Positions 13,801 through 23,181 of a stretch of DNA of 64,000 bases are shown here, one piece after another. The stretch's first letter is position 1; each line of letters begins with the position of its first letter. The notes beneath the pieces were generated by a model. It was given only the letters and a program-made list of their open reading frames with translations, was not told where the DNA came from and ran no database searches. This DNA is from Gammaproteobacteria bacterium (lineage in GTDB: Bacteria; Pseudomonadota; Gammaproteobacteria; Pseudomonadales; Pseudohongiellaceae). The position numbers and the translations under genes are program-made. The stretch is taken from the NCBI GenBank assembly GCA_017853205.1, contig JAFMKB010000003.1, forward strand, positions 52,185 to 116,184, in the 5' to 3' direction.

Positions 13801-14371
13801 GATTTTCGCGTGTACGCTTAATTCGGCTCTCAGTCTCCTTTCGCCTTTCTTTGTATTTTGAAATGCCTGCAGCTTCTTCAATAAAAACGCGCAGCTCTTC
13901 TGGTTTTGACTCAATCAGCCTTGAAACCATGCCCTGCTCGATAATCGAATAGCTACGCGCACCGAGGCCTGTGCCGAGGAAAATATCCGTGACGTCTTTC
14001 CGACGGCATTTCGTGCCATTTAGTGAGTAGGTAGACTGCGAATCACGATCGACCTTCCGCTTTATAGAGACTTCGTCGAAGTTTGCGTATTCGCCGGTCA
14101 ATTTATGATCGTGATTATCGAACACCAACTCAACACTCGCCTGTCCCACCGGCTTGCGCCCACCAGAACCGTTAAATATGACATCGGTCATATTTTCGCC
14201 TCGCAGGTTCTTTGCGGAACTTTCGCCCATCACCCAACGAACTGCATCAATGACATTCGATTTACCGCAGCCGTTAGGCCCGACGACTGAGCAGAGGTTT
14301 GAGGGAAAGTCGATTGTTGTCGGATCAACGAAAGACTTGAATCCAGCTAGCTTAATACATTTGAGACGCAT
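10859..14371 (-). CDS. smc: Chromosome segregation ATPase Smc
   Basis: Smc dimers, together with ScpA and ScpB, compact and organise the chromosome. The Walker A motif GPNGCGKSN is at about residues 31-39. Long coiled coils flank a hinge domain near the middle (about 500-640). The C-terminal half head has the ABC signature LLSGGEKAMTA and Walker B CMLDEVDAPLDD. The open frame runs 23 codons further upstream, but the ATG at 14371 begins with MRLKCIKLAGFKSF, the standard Smc N-terminus, so I use it (1,170 residues). scpA and scpB are in the same window at about 45-47 kb, but not in an operon with smc. Confidence 0.96.
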   Translation of the reverse strand: MRLKCIKLAGFKSFVDPTTIDFPSNLCSVVGPNGCGKSNVIDAVRWVMGESSAKNLRGENMTDVIFNGSGGRKPVGQASVELVFDNHDHKLTGEYANFDEVSIKRKVDRDSQSTYSLNGTKCRRKDVTDIFLGTGLGARSYSIIEQGMVSRLIESKPEELRVFIEEAAGISKYKERRKETESRIKRTRENLERLSDIRDELGRQLAHLQRQSVAAEKYGEYKAQERQTTAYLNALKWQALDVDIKQNKAAIGDQEVKLEATIAEQREADAKIEQRLVDGTELADKLGEVQARFYSLGNDIARLEQSIEHHLERADQMRFDLRETQQAYEQTREELDTDLSRIVEIETELEEVSPELDSALELAAESAAILEDAETGLRQWQTEWDAFNESAERPRQVAEVEQARIQQLENIVQRGLERSRRLEEERAQLLQADEDETVIEAREELALLEESIEKLQAQSQLAGSEIALRRSEYSECADQLDAARSELQTARGKLASLEALQQAALGLDNEEVNTWLRSNGLGDRQRLAESIRIEAGWEQAVESVLGDTLQSICVEGLNDLEALLAELPEGRIALVDVKTQASDKLSTNLTLKPLGDFVQADSGIRDLLQGIYAADSLTDALAQRVTLGSHESIVTSDGVWLGRSWVQLKTADKEGSIVKRRGLIEELNELIDARLLLSNQLNDRQIDLKEAIAEAEQAREQLQVDIAANSKAFGNLKSQLSAQQAKVEEAGLRRQRIHHELEELKRQIELEQENIAESRQRLQVALDSMEENIEAREALEQRREHHMRSQQASREKARNHKDIAHSLALRQQTLQSQLQSTRETMDRMSAQAKRSQERIESLTTQIATSEEPVADMRSELESLLEKRLEVEQELFQAKAQVDANEHAIRGLEAERNSIQERSNQIREVLMQARLKSEGSSVKQEVVLEQLTAAKFNLEAVLNALPEELDVEQCDAELERLANRIQRLGPINLAAIDEYAQQSERKVYLDKQNEDLERALTTLQNAIKKIDQETRARFKETFDKVNAGLQALFPRVFGGGHAYLDMTGEDLLDTGVAIMARPPGKRNSTIHLLSGGEKAMTAIALVFSIFQLNPSPFCMLDEVDAPLDDANVGRYANLVKEMSKSVQFIFITHNKITMEMANQLLGVTMHEPGVSRIVAVDIEEAAELAAM

Positions 14372-14751
14372 CGTTTTCAGATTCTGATAATTATTCTTGT
14401 CGTGAGGGCTGAGTAACGCCGGGGAGACGGAAATACCCACTAACCTCTGGTTGGCTTGATTTTAAACGATAGAGCAGCGCAATAACACTACCAATAGTGG
14501 TTTTTGACAAGCAGTTCACCTGTATATTGATCGGTGAAACACCTTTGCAATGTACTGTAAACCATAAGTCACCTTGCCAAACGCCTCCCGACATCTAATA
14601 TCACTGAGGAGCGGCTGTTTTCGGTAGCGCAGCTGGAGAATCGCCTGCCTATGGAGACAACGCTCATTAAGTCGGTTTCCTCGCGCCTGTGCGACACCAT
14701 GCGATGCTCCACTACTAAAAAAAACTACAACCAAACAATGAGAGGCGAAAC
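14372..14751. other. Gene-free interval between smc and the antitoxin-like gene
   Basis: This 380-base interval should hold the smc promoter (minus strand) and the promoter of the small plus-strand gene. TTGACA at 14504-14509 is followed by TATATT or TATTGA at 14523-14530, a promoter-like pair with a rather short spacer. Open frames seen here on the minus strand have no recognisable features, and I treat them as chance. Confidence 0.4.
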
Positions 14752-14949
14752 ATGTTCACGATAGATCTTCCACAGCAGATTGAGAAGCGACTTCTAATAT
14801 TGGCGATGACAACGGGTAGAACGATCGAGTACTGCGCGCGTGAAGCGATTTTAGACTACATCGACGAAATCGAAGAGCGCTGTCTGGCAAAACAAAGAGC
14901 AGAATCCATCCTCGCTCTACGTGTCTCGAAGGGCGACGGCCTGGAATGA
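14752..14949 (+). CDS. Ribbon-helix-helix antitoxin-like protein, orphan (RelB/DinJ type)
   Basis: The 65-residue product begins with MFTIDLPQQIEKRLLILA and continues TGRTIEYCAREAILDYIDE, the pattern of RelB-like ribbon-helix-helix antitoxins that bind their own promoter as dimers. A ribosome site (GAGAGG) precedes the ATG. The usual antitoxin is about 80 residues, with a C-terminal tail that wraps the toxin; here the frame stops soon after the helical part. The following sequence encodes no RelE-like toxin: the next ATG opens a frame of only 14 codons. It is therefore an orphan or truncated antitoxin, or a stand-alone regulator. It sits between smc and tRNA-Pro, a spot that looks accessory. 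Confidence 0.7.
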   Translation: MFTIDLPQQIEKRLLILAMTTGRTIEYCAREAILDYIDEIEERCLAKQRAESILALRVSKGDGLE

Positions 14950-15094
14950 TGTTACCGAAGTCATTTCAAAGAGTTGTATCCGTAGTTTGAAAAGACAAGA
15001 GACACGCCTTAAAGGCACGGGTTTTATGATTGATAGAGACTAGGAAACTCTGAAGCAACCCGTCGTCAGTGTCAGTAGTACGGATAATGCCTGT

Positions 15095-15166
15095 GGGATA
15101 AGGAGTTCGGGATAAAGGAGTGCGGGATAAGGAGTTCGGGATAAAGGAGTGCGGGATAAGGAGTGC
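15095..15166. repeat. Short tandem repeat, 14-15 bp unit
   Basis: Five head-to-tail copies of GGGATAA(A)GGAGT(T/G)C occupy this stretch. They are organised as two identical 29-bp double units (15095-15123 and 15124-15152) followed by a shorter, slightly diverged copy. It lies about 25 bases beyond the 3' end of tRNA-Pro. It has the look of a slippage-prone repeat that may vary in copy number between strains. Confidence 0.85.
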
Positions 15167-15191
15167 GGGAAGAAAGAGAGGACAAAAAAAT

Positions 15192-15268
15192 TGGTCGGGA
15201 CGGCAGGATTTGAACCTGCGACCACTACACCCCCAGTGTAGTGCGCTACCAGGCTGCGCTACGCCCCG
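15192..15268 (-). tRNA. tRNA-Pro (anticodon GGG)
   Basis: Read on the minus strand, this is a complete cloverleaf: a seven-base acceptor stem (CGGGGCG pairing with CGTCCCG), an anticodon arm CTACA ... TGTAG with loop CTGGGGG, the T-arm sequence GGTTCAAATCC, discriminator A and an encoded CCA. A run of seven T follows at 15190-15184, consistent with termination. The same order, MerR gene then tRNA-Pro after pheST-ihfA, is found in Pseudomonas. Confidence 0.97.
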
Positions 15269-15328
15269 ATTTTTTGGGATTTTAACGACTTTCCTTTCAA
15301 GATGACAGCGTCGGAAGGCGATTCTTTT

Positions 15329-15682
15329 CTAAAGCGAGGCTATTACCGCCTCGAGTTCTGCAATGACGGTTTTGAGCTCGGTGTTTGATACAGGAGCAGG
15401 TTGGATAGGCTCACTCTTATCATTCATCTTGAGCCTAGCTCCACCAATCGTGTAGCCCTGCTCATAGAGAAGACTTTTAATCTGACGAATCAGAATTACG
15501 TCACCGCGCTGGTAATAGCGTCGATTGCCCCGACGCTTTACTGGTTTAAGTTGCGGGAATTCGGCTTCCCAATACCGAAGCACATGGGGCTTTACGGCAC
15601 AAAGTTCACCAACTTCCCCTATCGTGAAGTAGCGCTTGGGCGGGATTTCAGGCAATTCGTCGTTATTCTTGGCTTCCAGCAT
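15329..15682 (-). CDS. MerR family transcriptional regulator
   Basis: This is a small MerR-type DNA-binding protein of 117 residues. The winged helix-turn-helix spans about residues 15-85, with [20 protein letters not shown] and the wing [13 protein letters not shown]. After it there is only a short tail and no cysteine-rich effector domain, so the ligand is unknown. Its start overlaps the ihfA stop by 20 bases, showing an operon. This short MerR downstream of ihfA is a fixed partner of the pheST-ihfA operon in many gammaproteobacteria; its regulon is not established. Confidence 0.9.
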   Translation of the reverse strand: MLEAKNNDELPEIPPKRYFTIGEVGELCAVKPHVLRYWEAEFPQLKPVKRRGNRRYYQRGDVILIRQIKSLLYEQGYTIGGARLKMNDKSEPIQPAPVSNTELKTVIAELEAVIASL

Positions 15683-15971
15683 AGCCCTCTACTCGTGCTT
15701 TAAGTTTTTGACCAGGTCGGAATGTGACCACCCGGCGCGCATTGATGGGGATCTCTTCCCCTGTTTTTGGATTGCGTCCGGGACGCTCTTTTTTGTCGCG
15801 CAGATCAAAATTACCAAAGCCCGAGAGCTTCACCTGTTCGTTAGACTCAAGAGAGGATCGTATCTCTTCGAAAAATTGCTCGACTACCTCTTTTGCTTCG
15901 CGTTTATTGAGGCCGAGCTCCTCGAATAGACGCTCAGCCATATCTGCCTTGGTTAGGGCACCGTCTGTCAT
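15663..15971 (-). CDS. ihfA: Integration host factor subunit alpha
   Basis: IHF alpha pairs with IHF beta (encoded at 31396-31692) to form the heterodimer that bends DNA sharply at specific sites, and acts in transcription, replication and recombination. The 102-residue product has the typical N-terminus ([20 protein letters not shown]), the core [11 protein letters not shown], and the DNA-intercalating proline arm in [12 protein letters not shown]. It lies 78 bases downstream of pheT in the classic pheST-ihfA arrangement. Confidence 0.97.
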   Translation of the reverse strand: MTDGALTKADMAERLFEELGLNKREAKEVVEQFFEEIRSSLESNEQVKLSGFGNFDLRDKKERPGRNPKTGEEIPINARRVVTFRPGQKLKARVEGYAGSQE

Positions 15972-16049
15972 ATCAAACCCTCATCTTGGTTTGCTTCCGC
16001 GCTATTCACCGCGCATTGAAAAAAATGTTAAGCCCGAGAGGAATGGGCG

Positions 16050-18431
16050 TTAAACCCGCAACTCAGCATTAAAATCACTCTCTAGAGCTTTGATACATTT
16101 AGCAATAATAGCAGAAATTTCCTCGTCGCCAAGGGTGCGCGAAGGATGCTGCCAGGTCAAGCCAAATGCAACTGATTTTCTGCCTTCACCAACCCCCGGC
16201 CCTTCATAAACATCGAAAGTGGTCAATTCTGTGAGGTCATCACCCGCATTGACGCGGATGCATGAAGCAAGATCACCCGCCGCAATCCCCGCAGACACAA
16301 CAACCGCTAGATCTCGACTAACTTCTGGATATCGCGACAGCGCGGATGCCGCGGGCAAACGTCCTTCGACCAGCGCCGCAGTATCTAGCTCAAACAAATA
16401 GGCTTTGCTAGGAAAACCAAAATGCCGTTGAAGGCGCGGATGAAGCGCTCCTACAAACCCAATAGGCTCGCCCTTGCAGCGAACTTCGGCGCATTGCCCG
16501 GGGTGCAACGCCGAATGTTCGCCTTTCACGAACTCGTAGGCCCCAGCCCCCAAACCCAGATCAAGCAAAGATTCTACAGCACCTTTGATGTCATAAAAGT
16601 CGACAGCTTGTTTCGGTTGATTCCAACTAATGGGGTTTAACGAGCCGTAAACAAGCCCCGCTATTTTTCGCGTTTGCGTGATCGCGCCATCTCGCCGTTC
16701 GAAAACCAAGCCCTCTTCAAATAAGCGCACGCGCTCACGCTGGCGATTGAGATTGTAGCTTAGCGTCGAAAGCAAACCGGGAAGAACACTCGGGCGCATG
16801 ACAGACATTTCTGCAGAGAGTGGATTTTGAAGCAATACCGTCTGGCGTTCAGGATAGACGTTTTGCGCTAAATCTGGATCGATAAAACTGTAATTGATTG
16901 CCTCTTGATACCCCTCAGCAACTAGAATCCGTTTAAGCGCTGAGACGGGGCGAACACTTTCAGCGATTTTAGGCAGCCGTTGTGCACCCATGCCAAGCGT
17001 TTCTGGCAACTTGTTATAACCGAAAACTCGCGCAATCTCCTCGATGAGGTCTGCTTCGATAGAGATGTCGAAGCGGAAGGAAGGCACCGTGAAAACACAA
17101 CTTTCAGTATCGGAAGCTACTTCGACTAAACCGAGTCTGGATAAAATATCCAAACACTCCGCCTGCGGTATCTCAACGCCTAACAGACGTTTTACATTCG
17201 AAAACGTTAACCGCACCTGTCGACTTTCTGGCAAGTTGCCAGTGGCGACGCTAACCGGTCCAGCGTTTCCTCCAACTATTTCGAGCAGAAGCGCCGTTGC
17301 TCGATCAAGCGCGCGCGCCTGCAACGCGTAATCCACACCACGCTCATAGCGATGCGAGGCATCTGTATGCATGCCATAACTTCGCGCCTTTCCGGCTATC
17401 GCGAGTGGGGAGAAGAATGCGCATTCAAGAAAAATTGATTTGGTCTCTCTCGTTACGGAACTCGAGAGTCCACCCATGATACCTGCCATAGCGAGCGCTT
17501 GCGCCTCATCTGCAATGAGCAGTGTTTCAGAGCCTAGAACGACATCACGATCGTCCAATAGCGTCAGTTTCTCGCCCTCGCTCGCAAAGCGCGCCGTCAC
17601 GGTGCCCTGCAGCTTATCGGCATCGAAAGCATGCATAGGATGGCCGAGTTCTAACAGCATGAGATTTGTCACGTCGACAACAGGGTCAATGCTCCTCAAT
17701 CCGCTGCGACGAAGCCGTTCCTGTAGCCAATAAGGGCTTGGCGCCTCAATATCGATGTTTTCAATCACCCGACCTAAGTACGTGGGACAGGCATCAGGCG
17801 CCGCCGTCGCTACCGGAATGCTGCGCTGTGTCGTTATCTCGACTGATGGGAATTCAAGCCCTTTAACCGGCGCACGCGCGAGGACGCCGACTTCCCGAGC
17901 AAGCCCTATCATACCCAAGCAATCACCTCGGTTCGGGGTAAGATCCAGCTCAATAAGTTTATCGTCTAAGTCCAGCGCGACTCTAATGTCGTCACCGACT
18001 GTTAGCGTTTCAGGTAGCTCAAGCAAACCATCGGAGGACTCGGCAAGACCGAGTTCTTCTGCAGAACAAAGCATACCGTTGGACTCGACACCTCGGAGCT
18101 TGGCTGCTTTGATCTTGAAAGGTTTTTCGCCACCCCCGAGGACAGCGCCGACTTTCGCGAAGGGCACCAAAAGCCCCGGTCGGACATTCGGCGCGCCGCA
18201 GACAACCTGATAGTCAGTGACGCCATCTGTCACTCGACAAACGGAGAGCTTGTCTGCATCTGGATGTTGCTCGGTGCTCTCTACGCGCCCTACTACGACT
18301 CCGCTGAACTGCGAGGCCGCAGAAGTGACGTTATCGACTTCCAGGCCCGCCATTGTTAGGGTCTCGACGAGTTCGGCTGTCGACATACCCGGATCGACAA
18401 ACTCACGTAACCAGCTTTCGCTAAAAATCAT
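16050..18431 (-). CDS. pheT: Phenylalanine-tRNA ligase beta subunit
   Basis: This is the large subunit of the heterotetrameric PheRS. In order it has the N-terminal EMAP-type tRNA-binding domain (about 40-150), the B3/B4 editing domain, the B5 domain, a catalytic-like core and a C-terminal anticodon-binding FDX-ACB domain (SRYPEVSRDLAVVV at about 700). The 793-residue length is normal. It follows pheS with a 73-base gap on the same strand. Confidence 0.97.
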   Translation of the reverse strand: MIFSESWLREFVDPGMSTAELVETLTMAGLEVDNVTSAASQFSGVVVGRVESTEQHPDADKLSVCRVTDGVTDYQVVCGAPNVRPGLLVPFAKVGAVLGGGEKPFKIKAAKLRGVESNGMLCSAEELGLAESSDGLLELPETLTVGDDIRVALDLDDKLIELDLTPNRGDCLGMIGLAREVGVLARAPVKGLEFPSVEITTQRSIPVATAAPDACPTYLGRVIENIDIEAPSPYWLQERLRRSGLRSIDPVVDVTNLMLLELGHPMHAFDADKLQGTVTARFASEGEKLTLLDDRDVVLGSETLLIADEAQALAMAGIMGGLSSSVTRETKSIFLECAFFSPLAIAGKARSYGMHTDASHRYERGVDYALQARALDRATALLLEIVGGNAGPVSVATGNLPESRQVRLTFSNVKRLLGVEIPQAECLDILSRLGLVEVASDTESCVFTVPSFRFDISIEADLIEEIARVFGYNKLPETLGMGAQRLPKIAESVRPVSALKRILVAEGYQEAINYSFIDPDLAQNVYPERQTVLLQNPLSAEMSVMRPSVLPGLLSTLSYNLNRQRERVRLFEEGLVFERRDGAITQTRKIAGLVYGSLNPISWNQPKQAVDFYDIKGAVESLLDLGLGAGAYEFVKGEHSALHPGQCAEVRCKGEPIGFVGALHPRLQRHFGFPSKAYLFELDTAALVEGRLPAASALSRYPEVSRDLAVVVSAGIAAGDLASCIRVNAGDDLTELTTFDVYEGPGVGEGRKSVAFGLTWQHPSRTLGDEEISAIIAKCIKALESDFNAELRV

Positions 18432-18504
18432 GTTGGACTCACATACTTTTGACAGCGCCGGCGGTTTATTCCCAGAGCGAGGATCACACCAGAGGCGCTA
18501 ACGA

Positions 18505-19551
<1,047 letters not shown>

Positions 19552-19568
19552 CTATGGTGAGACTCTTC

Positions 19569-19597
19569 GCGGCGCGTTCTCAGAAGAAAGGCGCCGC
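19569..19597 (-). promoter_or_regulatory. GC-rich hairpin upstream of pheS
   Basis: Seven-base GC arms (19569-19575 with 19591-19597) flank a 15-base loop in the short rplT-pheS gap. No T-run follows on the minus strand. It may be a processing or translation-control element for pheST; attenuation by a Phe-rich leader, as in E. coli, is not visible. Confidence 0.35.
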
Positions 19598-19616
19598 TTG
19601 GAGGGTCAGCTCACAA

Positions 19617-19976
19617 TTAGGCTGCGAGGCTAGCTTTCGCCTGATTGAGTATCGCATTGAACGCAGGCTTGTCATGCACAGCCAGGTCAGCCAGTACTCG
19701 GCGATCGACTTCGATACGAGCTTTTTTTAGGCCAGCGATTAGCTGGCTATAAGTCATGCCGTTGGCGCGTGCTTGAGCATTAATACGCGTAATCCAGAGT
19801 GCGCGGAATACACGCTTTTTGACACGACGGTCACGGTAGGCGTATTGGCCTGCTTTAGTAACTGCCTGAACAGCAACGCGATAGATGCGGCTTCGGGCAC
19901 CATAGTAGCCTTTAGCCTGCTTTAAAACTTTTTTGTGACGACGATTAGCGACAACGCCGCGTTTAACTCGAGCCAT
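19617..19976 (-). CDS. rplT: 50S ribosomal protein L20
   Basis: L20 binds 23S rRNA and is needed early in 50S assembly. The 119-residue basic protein begins [19 protein letters not shown] and contains the usual [20 protein letters not shown]. In E. coli L20 also represses its own operon (rpmI-rplT) at the mRNA level. It is 23 bases downstream of rpmI. Confidence 0.98.
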   Translation of the reverse strand: MARVKRGVVANRRHKKVLKQAKGYYGARSRIYRVAVQAVTKAGQYAYRDRRVKKRVFRALWITRINAQARANGMTYSQLIAGLKKARIEVDRRVLADLAVHDKPAFNAILNQAKASLAA

Positions 19977-19999
19977 TAGATATCTCCTTTAACCTTTGA

Positions 20000-20197
20000 T
20001 TAGATTTCGCGAAGCATGCGTTTTACCGCAGGCATGTCTGAAGCATGAACGGCACTTGTGCCGCGCAGCTGACGCTTTCGCTTCGTCGTCATCTTGGTAA
20101 GGATGTGACTCTTATAGGCGCTTTTACGCTTGTAACCGGAGGCGGTCTTCTTAAACCGCTTCGCAGCACCACTGTGGGTTTTTAACTTTCCAGCCAT
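20000..20197 (-). CDS. rpmI: 50S ribosomal protein L35
   Basis: This 65-residue, very basic protein has the full L35 pattern ([18 protein letters not shown] at the start and KRMLREI at the end). It lies between infC and rplT in the conserved infC-rpmI-rplT order. The 132 bases between infC and rpmI are available for the L20-responsive control known in enteric bacteria, but I could not identify the structure. Confidence 0.98.
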   Translation of the reverse strand: MAGKLKTHSGAAKRFKKTASGYKRKSAYKSHILTKMTTKRKRQLRGTSAVHASDMPAVKRMLREI

Positions 20198-20329
20198 TAT
20201 CTAACTCCGCATTTGCTCCCATAGGTCGATACCTTGGGGCTAAAAGTAGTGATACCTGCAGAAATGAAAAGGCCAGTTCCTGAGTAACCGAGCGATGCCC
20301 GACGCCTCTGGATGCTGACCCTCAGATTA

Positions 20330-20860
20330 TTACTGCGGGCGCTTTTTGACCGGCGCTAAAACCATTACGATCTGCCGGCCTTCCATCTTGGGCTCCTGCT
20401 CCACGGTACCAAATTCCTCTAAATCCTTACGGATTCGATTCACGAGTTCCATGCCAAGATGTTGATGAGCCATTTCCCGGCCGCGGAATCGTAACGATAC
20501 CTTAGCCTTGTCCCCATCCTCTAGGAAACGTGTCAGGTTGCGTAGTTTTACCTGATAGTCCCCTACTTCCGTCCCTGGTCTAAACTTAATCTCCTTAACC
20601 TGAGTGCGGCGCTGCTTCTTTTTACTCGCAGCTTTCTGCTTCTTAAGTTCGAAGATATGCTTGCCGTAGTCCATAAGCTTACAGACTACCGGCTCTGCAT
20701 CTGGTGCGATTAACACGAGATCGTGCTTTATCGCCGCGGCAGCTTCTCTTGCCTCCGCAATCGACACGATGCCCAATTGCTCTCCCTCGACACCTACTAG
20801 GCGAACCTGCTCGGCTTCGATGTGCTCATTAATTATGGGCTTTTTAGAACTGCTCCTCAT
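20330..20860 (-). CDS. infC: Translation initiation factor IF-3
   Basis: IF-3 keeps ribosomal subunits apart and checks the start codon. The 176-residue product has the N-domain ([17 protein letters not shown]), the lysine-rich linker ([15 protein letters not shown]) and the C-domain ([17 protein letters not shown]). The only ATG in frame is at 20860, but no ribosome site is well placed: a GAGGG lies 19 bases upstream. An ATA-ATT codon pair at 20831-20836 follows a GAGGAG by 16 bases. E. coli infC uses an AUU start for autoregulation; whether something similar occurs here is open. Confidence 0.95.
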   Translation of the reverse strand: MRSSSKKPIINEHIEAEQVRLVGVEGEQLGIVSIAEAREAAAAIKHDLVLIAPDAEPVVCKLMDYGKHIFELKKQKAASKKKQRRTQVKEIKFRPGTEVGDYQVKLRNLTRFLEDGDKAKVSLRFRGREMAHQHLGMELVNRIRKDLEEFGTVEQEPKMEGRQIVMVLAPVKKRPQ

Positions 20861-20964
20861 GGCTTGCGCGAACGCTCATCCCTCGTGTCAATTAATCTGG
20901 ATAGAAAATCAATACAACCAATTGATTTAACTAAATAAAATATTTATTCAACGCCCGTGATCGC

Positions 20965-22890
20965 CTAGCTTGCAACTCGCGTGCGGCCGAAAAGGGCGAC
21001 ATCATCGCTCAAATGAGAGCAAAAGTCATCTACTGTCATCACGCCAAGATCTTCGCCGCTGCGGGTTCGAACTGCGACCGAGCCAGACTCAACCTCTTTG
21101 TCACCGATAACTAATAAATACGGCACCTTTTGCATCGCATGCTCTCGAATCTTGAAGCCTACTTTCTCATTTCGTAAATCCGTGCTCACCCTGAATCCTT
21201 GAGCAGATAATTTAGCTTCGACTTCGCGAACATACGCTGCCTGTTTGTCCGTGATATTCATAATCACAGCTTGCTCAGGAGCTAACCATGTAGGCATTGC
21301 TCCGGCGTAATGCTCTATCAAAACCCCGATAAAACGCTCGAAGGAACCTAGGATTGCGCGATGCAGCATAACCGGCTCTTTACGACTGCTGTCTTCGGCA
21401 ACGTAGCTAGCACCGAGACGGCCTGGCGTATTGAAATCGACTTGAATCGTGCCGCACTGCAGAATCCGACCCATACAATCCTTGAGCGAGCATTCAATTT
21501 TAGGCCCGTAGAACGCACCCTCACCTGGCACCAATTCCCAAGGCAAACCAGTGGCATTGAGTGCATCTTTCAAAGATTTCTCCGACTGATCCCAGATCTC
21601 ATCAGAACCGACGCGCTTTTCAGGGCGGGTAGACAATCTCAGGATGACCTCATCGAAACCAAAATCTCGGTAGACAGAAAAGAGTAAGTCCATAAATTTC
21701 GCGACTTCACCCTGAATCTGCTCCTCTGTGCAGAAAATATGACCATCGTCTTGCACAAAGGCCCGCACACGCATCAGTCCATGCATACTGCCCGAGGGTT
21801 CGTAGCGATGACACGACCCAAACTCAGCAAGCCGCATGGGCAGATCGCGATAGCTCTTGAGACCCTGATTGAATACCTGGATGTGGCAAGGGCAGTTCAT
21901 TGGTTTGATAGCATACATGCGGCTCTCGGATTCGACGCTAAACATTTCATCCGAAAATTTAGCGGCGTGCCCCGAACGCTCCCAAAGACTGTAGTCGACG
22001 AGCTGCGGGGTATTGATTTCTAGATAGCCATTGTCGTTCTGAACCTTGCGCATATATTGCTGCACAGCTTGATAGACACCCCACCCTTTGGGATGCCAAA
22101 ACACCATGCCAGGCGCTTCTTCTTGGAAATGGAAGAGGTTTAGCTGCTTGCCGAGCTTGCGGTGATCGCGCTTCTCCGCCTCCTCAATTCGCTGTAGATA
22201 CTGCTTCAGGTCTTTCGGCGTCGCCCACGCAGTGCCGTAGATGCGCTGCAACATCGCATTATTCGAGTCTCCACGCCAATAGGCTCCGGCGACAGATGTC
22301 AGTTTGAACGCCTTGAATTTGCCGGTATTGGGGACATGAGGACCACGGCAGAGATCTATGAAATCACCCTGCTTGTAGAAGGAGAGATCCTCGTCACCCG
22401 GAATACTCTCGATGATTTCTACCTTATATTCTTCACCCATCTCCCTAAACATTGTGATTGCTTCGCTGCGACTCATCACTGAGCGATGCACATCGAGACT
22501 CTCCTTCACGATCTCGCCCATCATGTTTTCGATAGCCTCGAGATCCTCTGGCGTGAATGCGCGTTCGAAAGCGAAATCGTAGAAGAAACCGTCCTCAATG
22601 ACAGGACCAATAGTTACTTGAGCGGAGGGGAATAACCGCTGAACGGCTTGCGCCATGAGATGAGCACAGCTGTGCCTAATAACTTCGAGCCCTTCGCTAT
22701 CGCGTTCGGTAATGATCGCGACTTCGGCATCGCGTTCAACCATTGTCGAAAGATCGACCAATTGGCCGTTGATGCGTCCTGCAAGCGCGGCCTTTGCAAG
22801 CCCCGCACCGATTGACTCTGCAATTTGTGCAACGCTTAACGCTGCGTCATATTGGCGCTTGCTGCCGTCAGGCAGGGTAACTTCGAGCAT
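20965..22890 (-). CDS. thrS: Threonine-tRNA ligase
   Basis: ThrRS charges tRNA-Thr and edits mischarged Ser-tRNA. The 641-residue product has an N-terminal TGS domain ([14 protein letters not shown]), the editing domain with the [10 protein letters not shown] and SCRGPH-like zinc-site motifs (here LCRGPHVP), the class II core (motif 2 [11 protein letters not shown]) and the C-terminal anticodon domain. I start at the ATG at 22890; an in-frame GTG three codons upstream is also possible. The next gene on the same strand is infC, 104 bases further on. Confidence 0.97.
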   Translation of the reverse strand: MLEVTLPDGSKRQYDAALSVAQIAESIGAGLAKAALAGRINGQLVDLSTMVERDAEVAIITERDSEGLEVIRHSCAHLMAQAVQRLFPSAQVTIGPVIEDGFFYDFAFERAFTPEDLEAIENMMGEIVKESLDVHRSVMSRSEAITMFREMGEEYKVEIIESIPGDEDLSFYKQGDFIDLCRGPHVPNTGKFKAFKLTSVAGAYWRGDSNNAMLQRIYGTAWATPKDLKQYLQRIEEAEKRDHRKLGKQLNLFHFQEEAPGMVFWHPKGWGVYQAVQQYMRKVQNDNGYLEINTPQLVDYSLWERSGHAAKFSDEMFSVESESRMYAIKPMNCPCHIQVFNQGLKSYRDLPMRLAEFGSCHRYEPSGSMHGLMRVRAFVQDDGHIFCTEEQIQGEVAKFMDLLFSVYRDFGFDEVILRLSTRPEKRVGSDEIWDQSEKSLKDALNATGLPWELVPGEGAFYGPKIECSLKDCMGRILQCGTIQVDFNTPGRLGASYVAEDSSRKEPVMLHRAILGSFERFIGVLIEHYAGAMPTWLAPEQAVIMNITDKQAAYVREVEAKLSAQGFRVSTDLRNEKVGFKIREHAMQKVPYLLVIGDKEVESGSVAVRTRSGEDLGVMTVDDFCSHLSDDVALFGRTRVAS

Positions 22891-22992
22891 GGGATTCACT
22901 TTAAGAGCATGGATTTAATGACACGCCTAAATGGTATATTTGGTGCGAACACCTAACCAAAACGCTTAATTGCTTGATAGCTGTCTGTAGAA

Positions 22993-23069
<77 letters not shown>

Positions 23070-23181
23070 GTTTCACCCTACAGAGGGATCGCAGATTATA
23101 CGGAAAGGCATCCTGTCCTGTCGATTCTTTTCTGAAAATTCATCTGCACGGTTTCACACTTCACCTGAGCGAAATCACGGC

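Noticed and set aside
14519..14535. LexA-like half site CTGTATATTGATC before the antitoxin-like gene
   Set aside because: The second half (CAG) is missing at the required spacing.
14391..14734. Two overlapping minus-strand open frames between smc and the antitoxin-like gene
   Set aside because: No ribosome sites, no known domains, and composition like non-coding DNA.
14950..15090. RelE-type toxin gene after the antitoxin-like gene
   Set aside because: The first ATG frame stops after 14 codons and other frames show no toxin motifs.
15095..15166. CRISPR array
   Set aside because: The units are directly adjacent without unique spacers, and no cas gene is present. The same holds for 63717-63770.
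15120..15305. Open frame across tRNA-Pro encoding a peptide with RQDLNLRPL
   Set aside because: This is a well-known false protein produced by translating the complement of a tRNA-Pro gene; it has no independent support.
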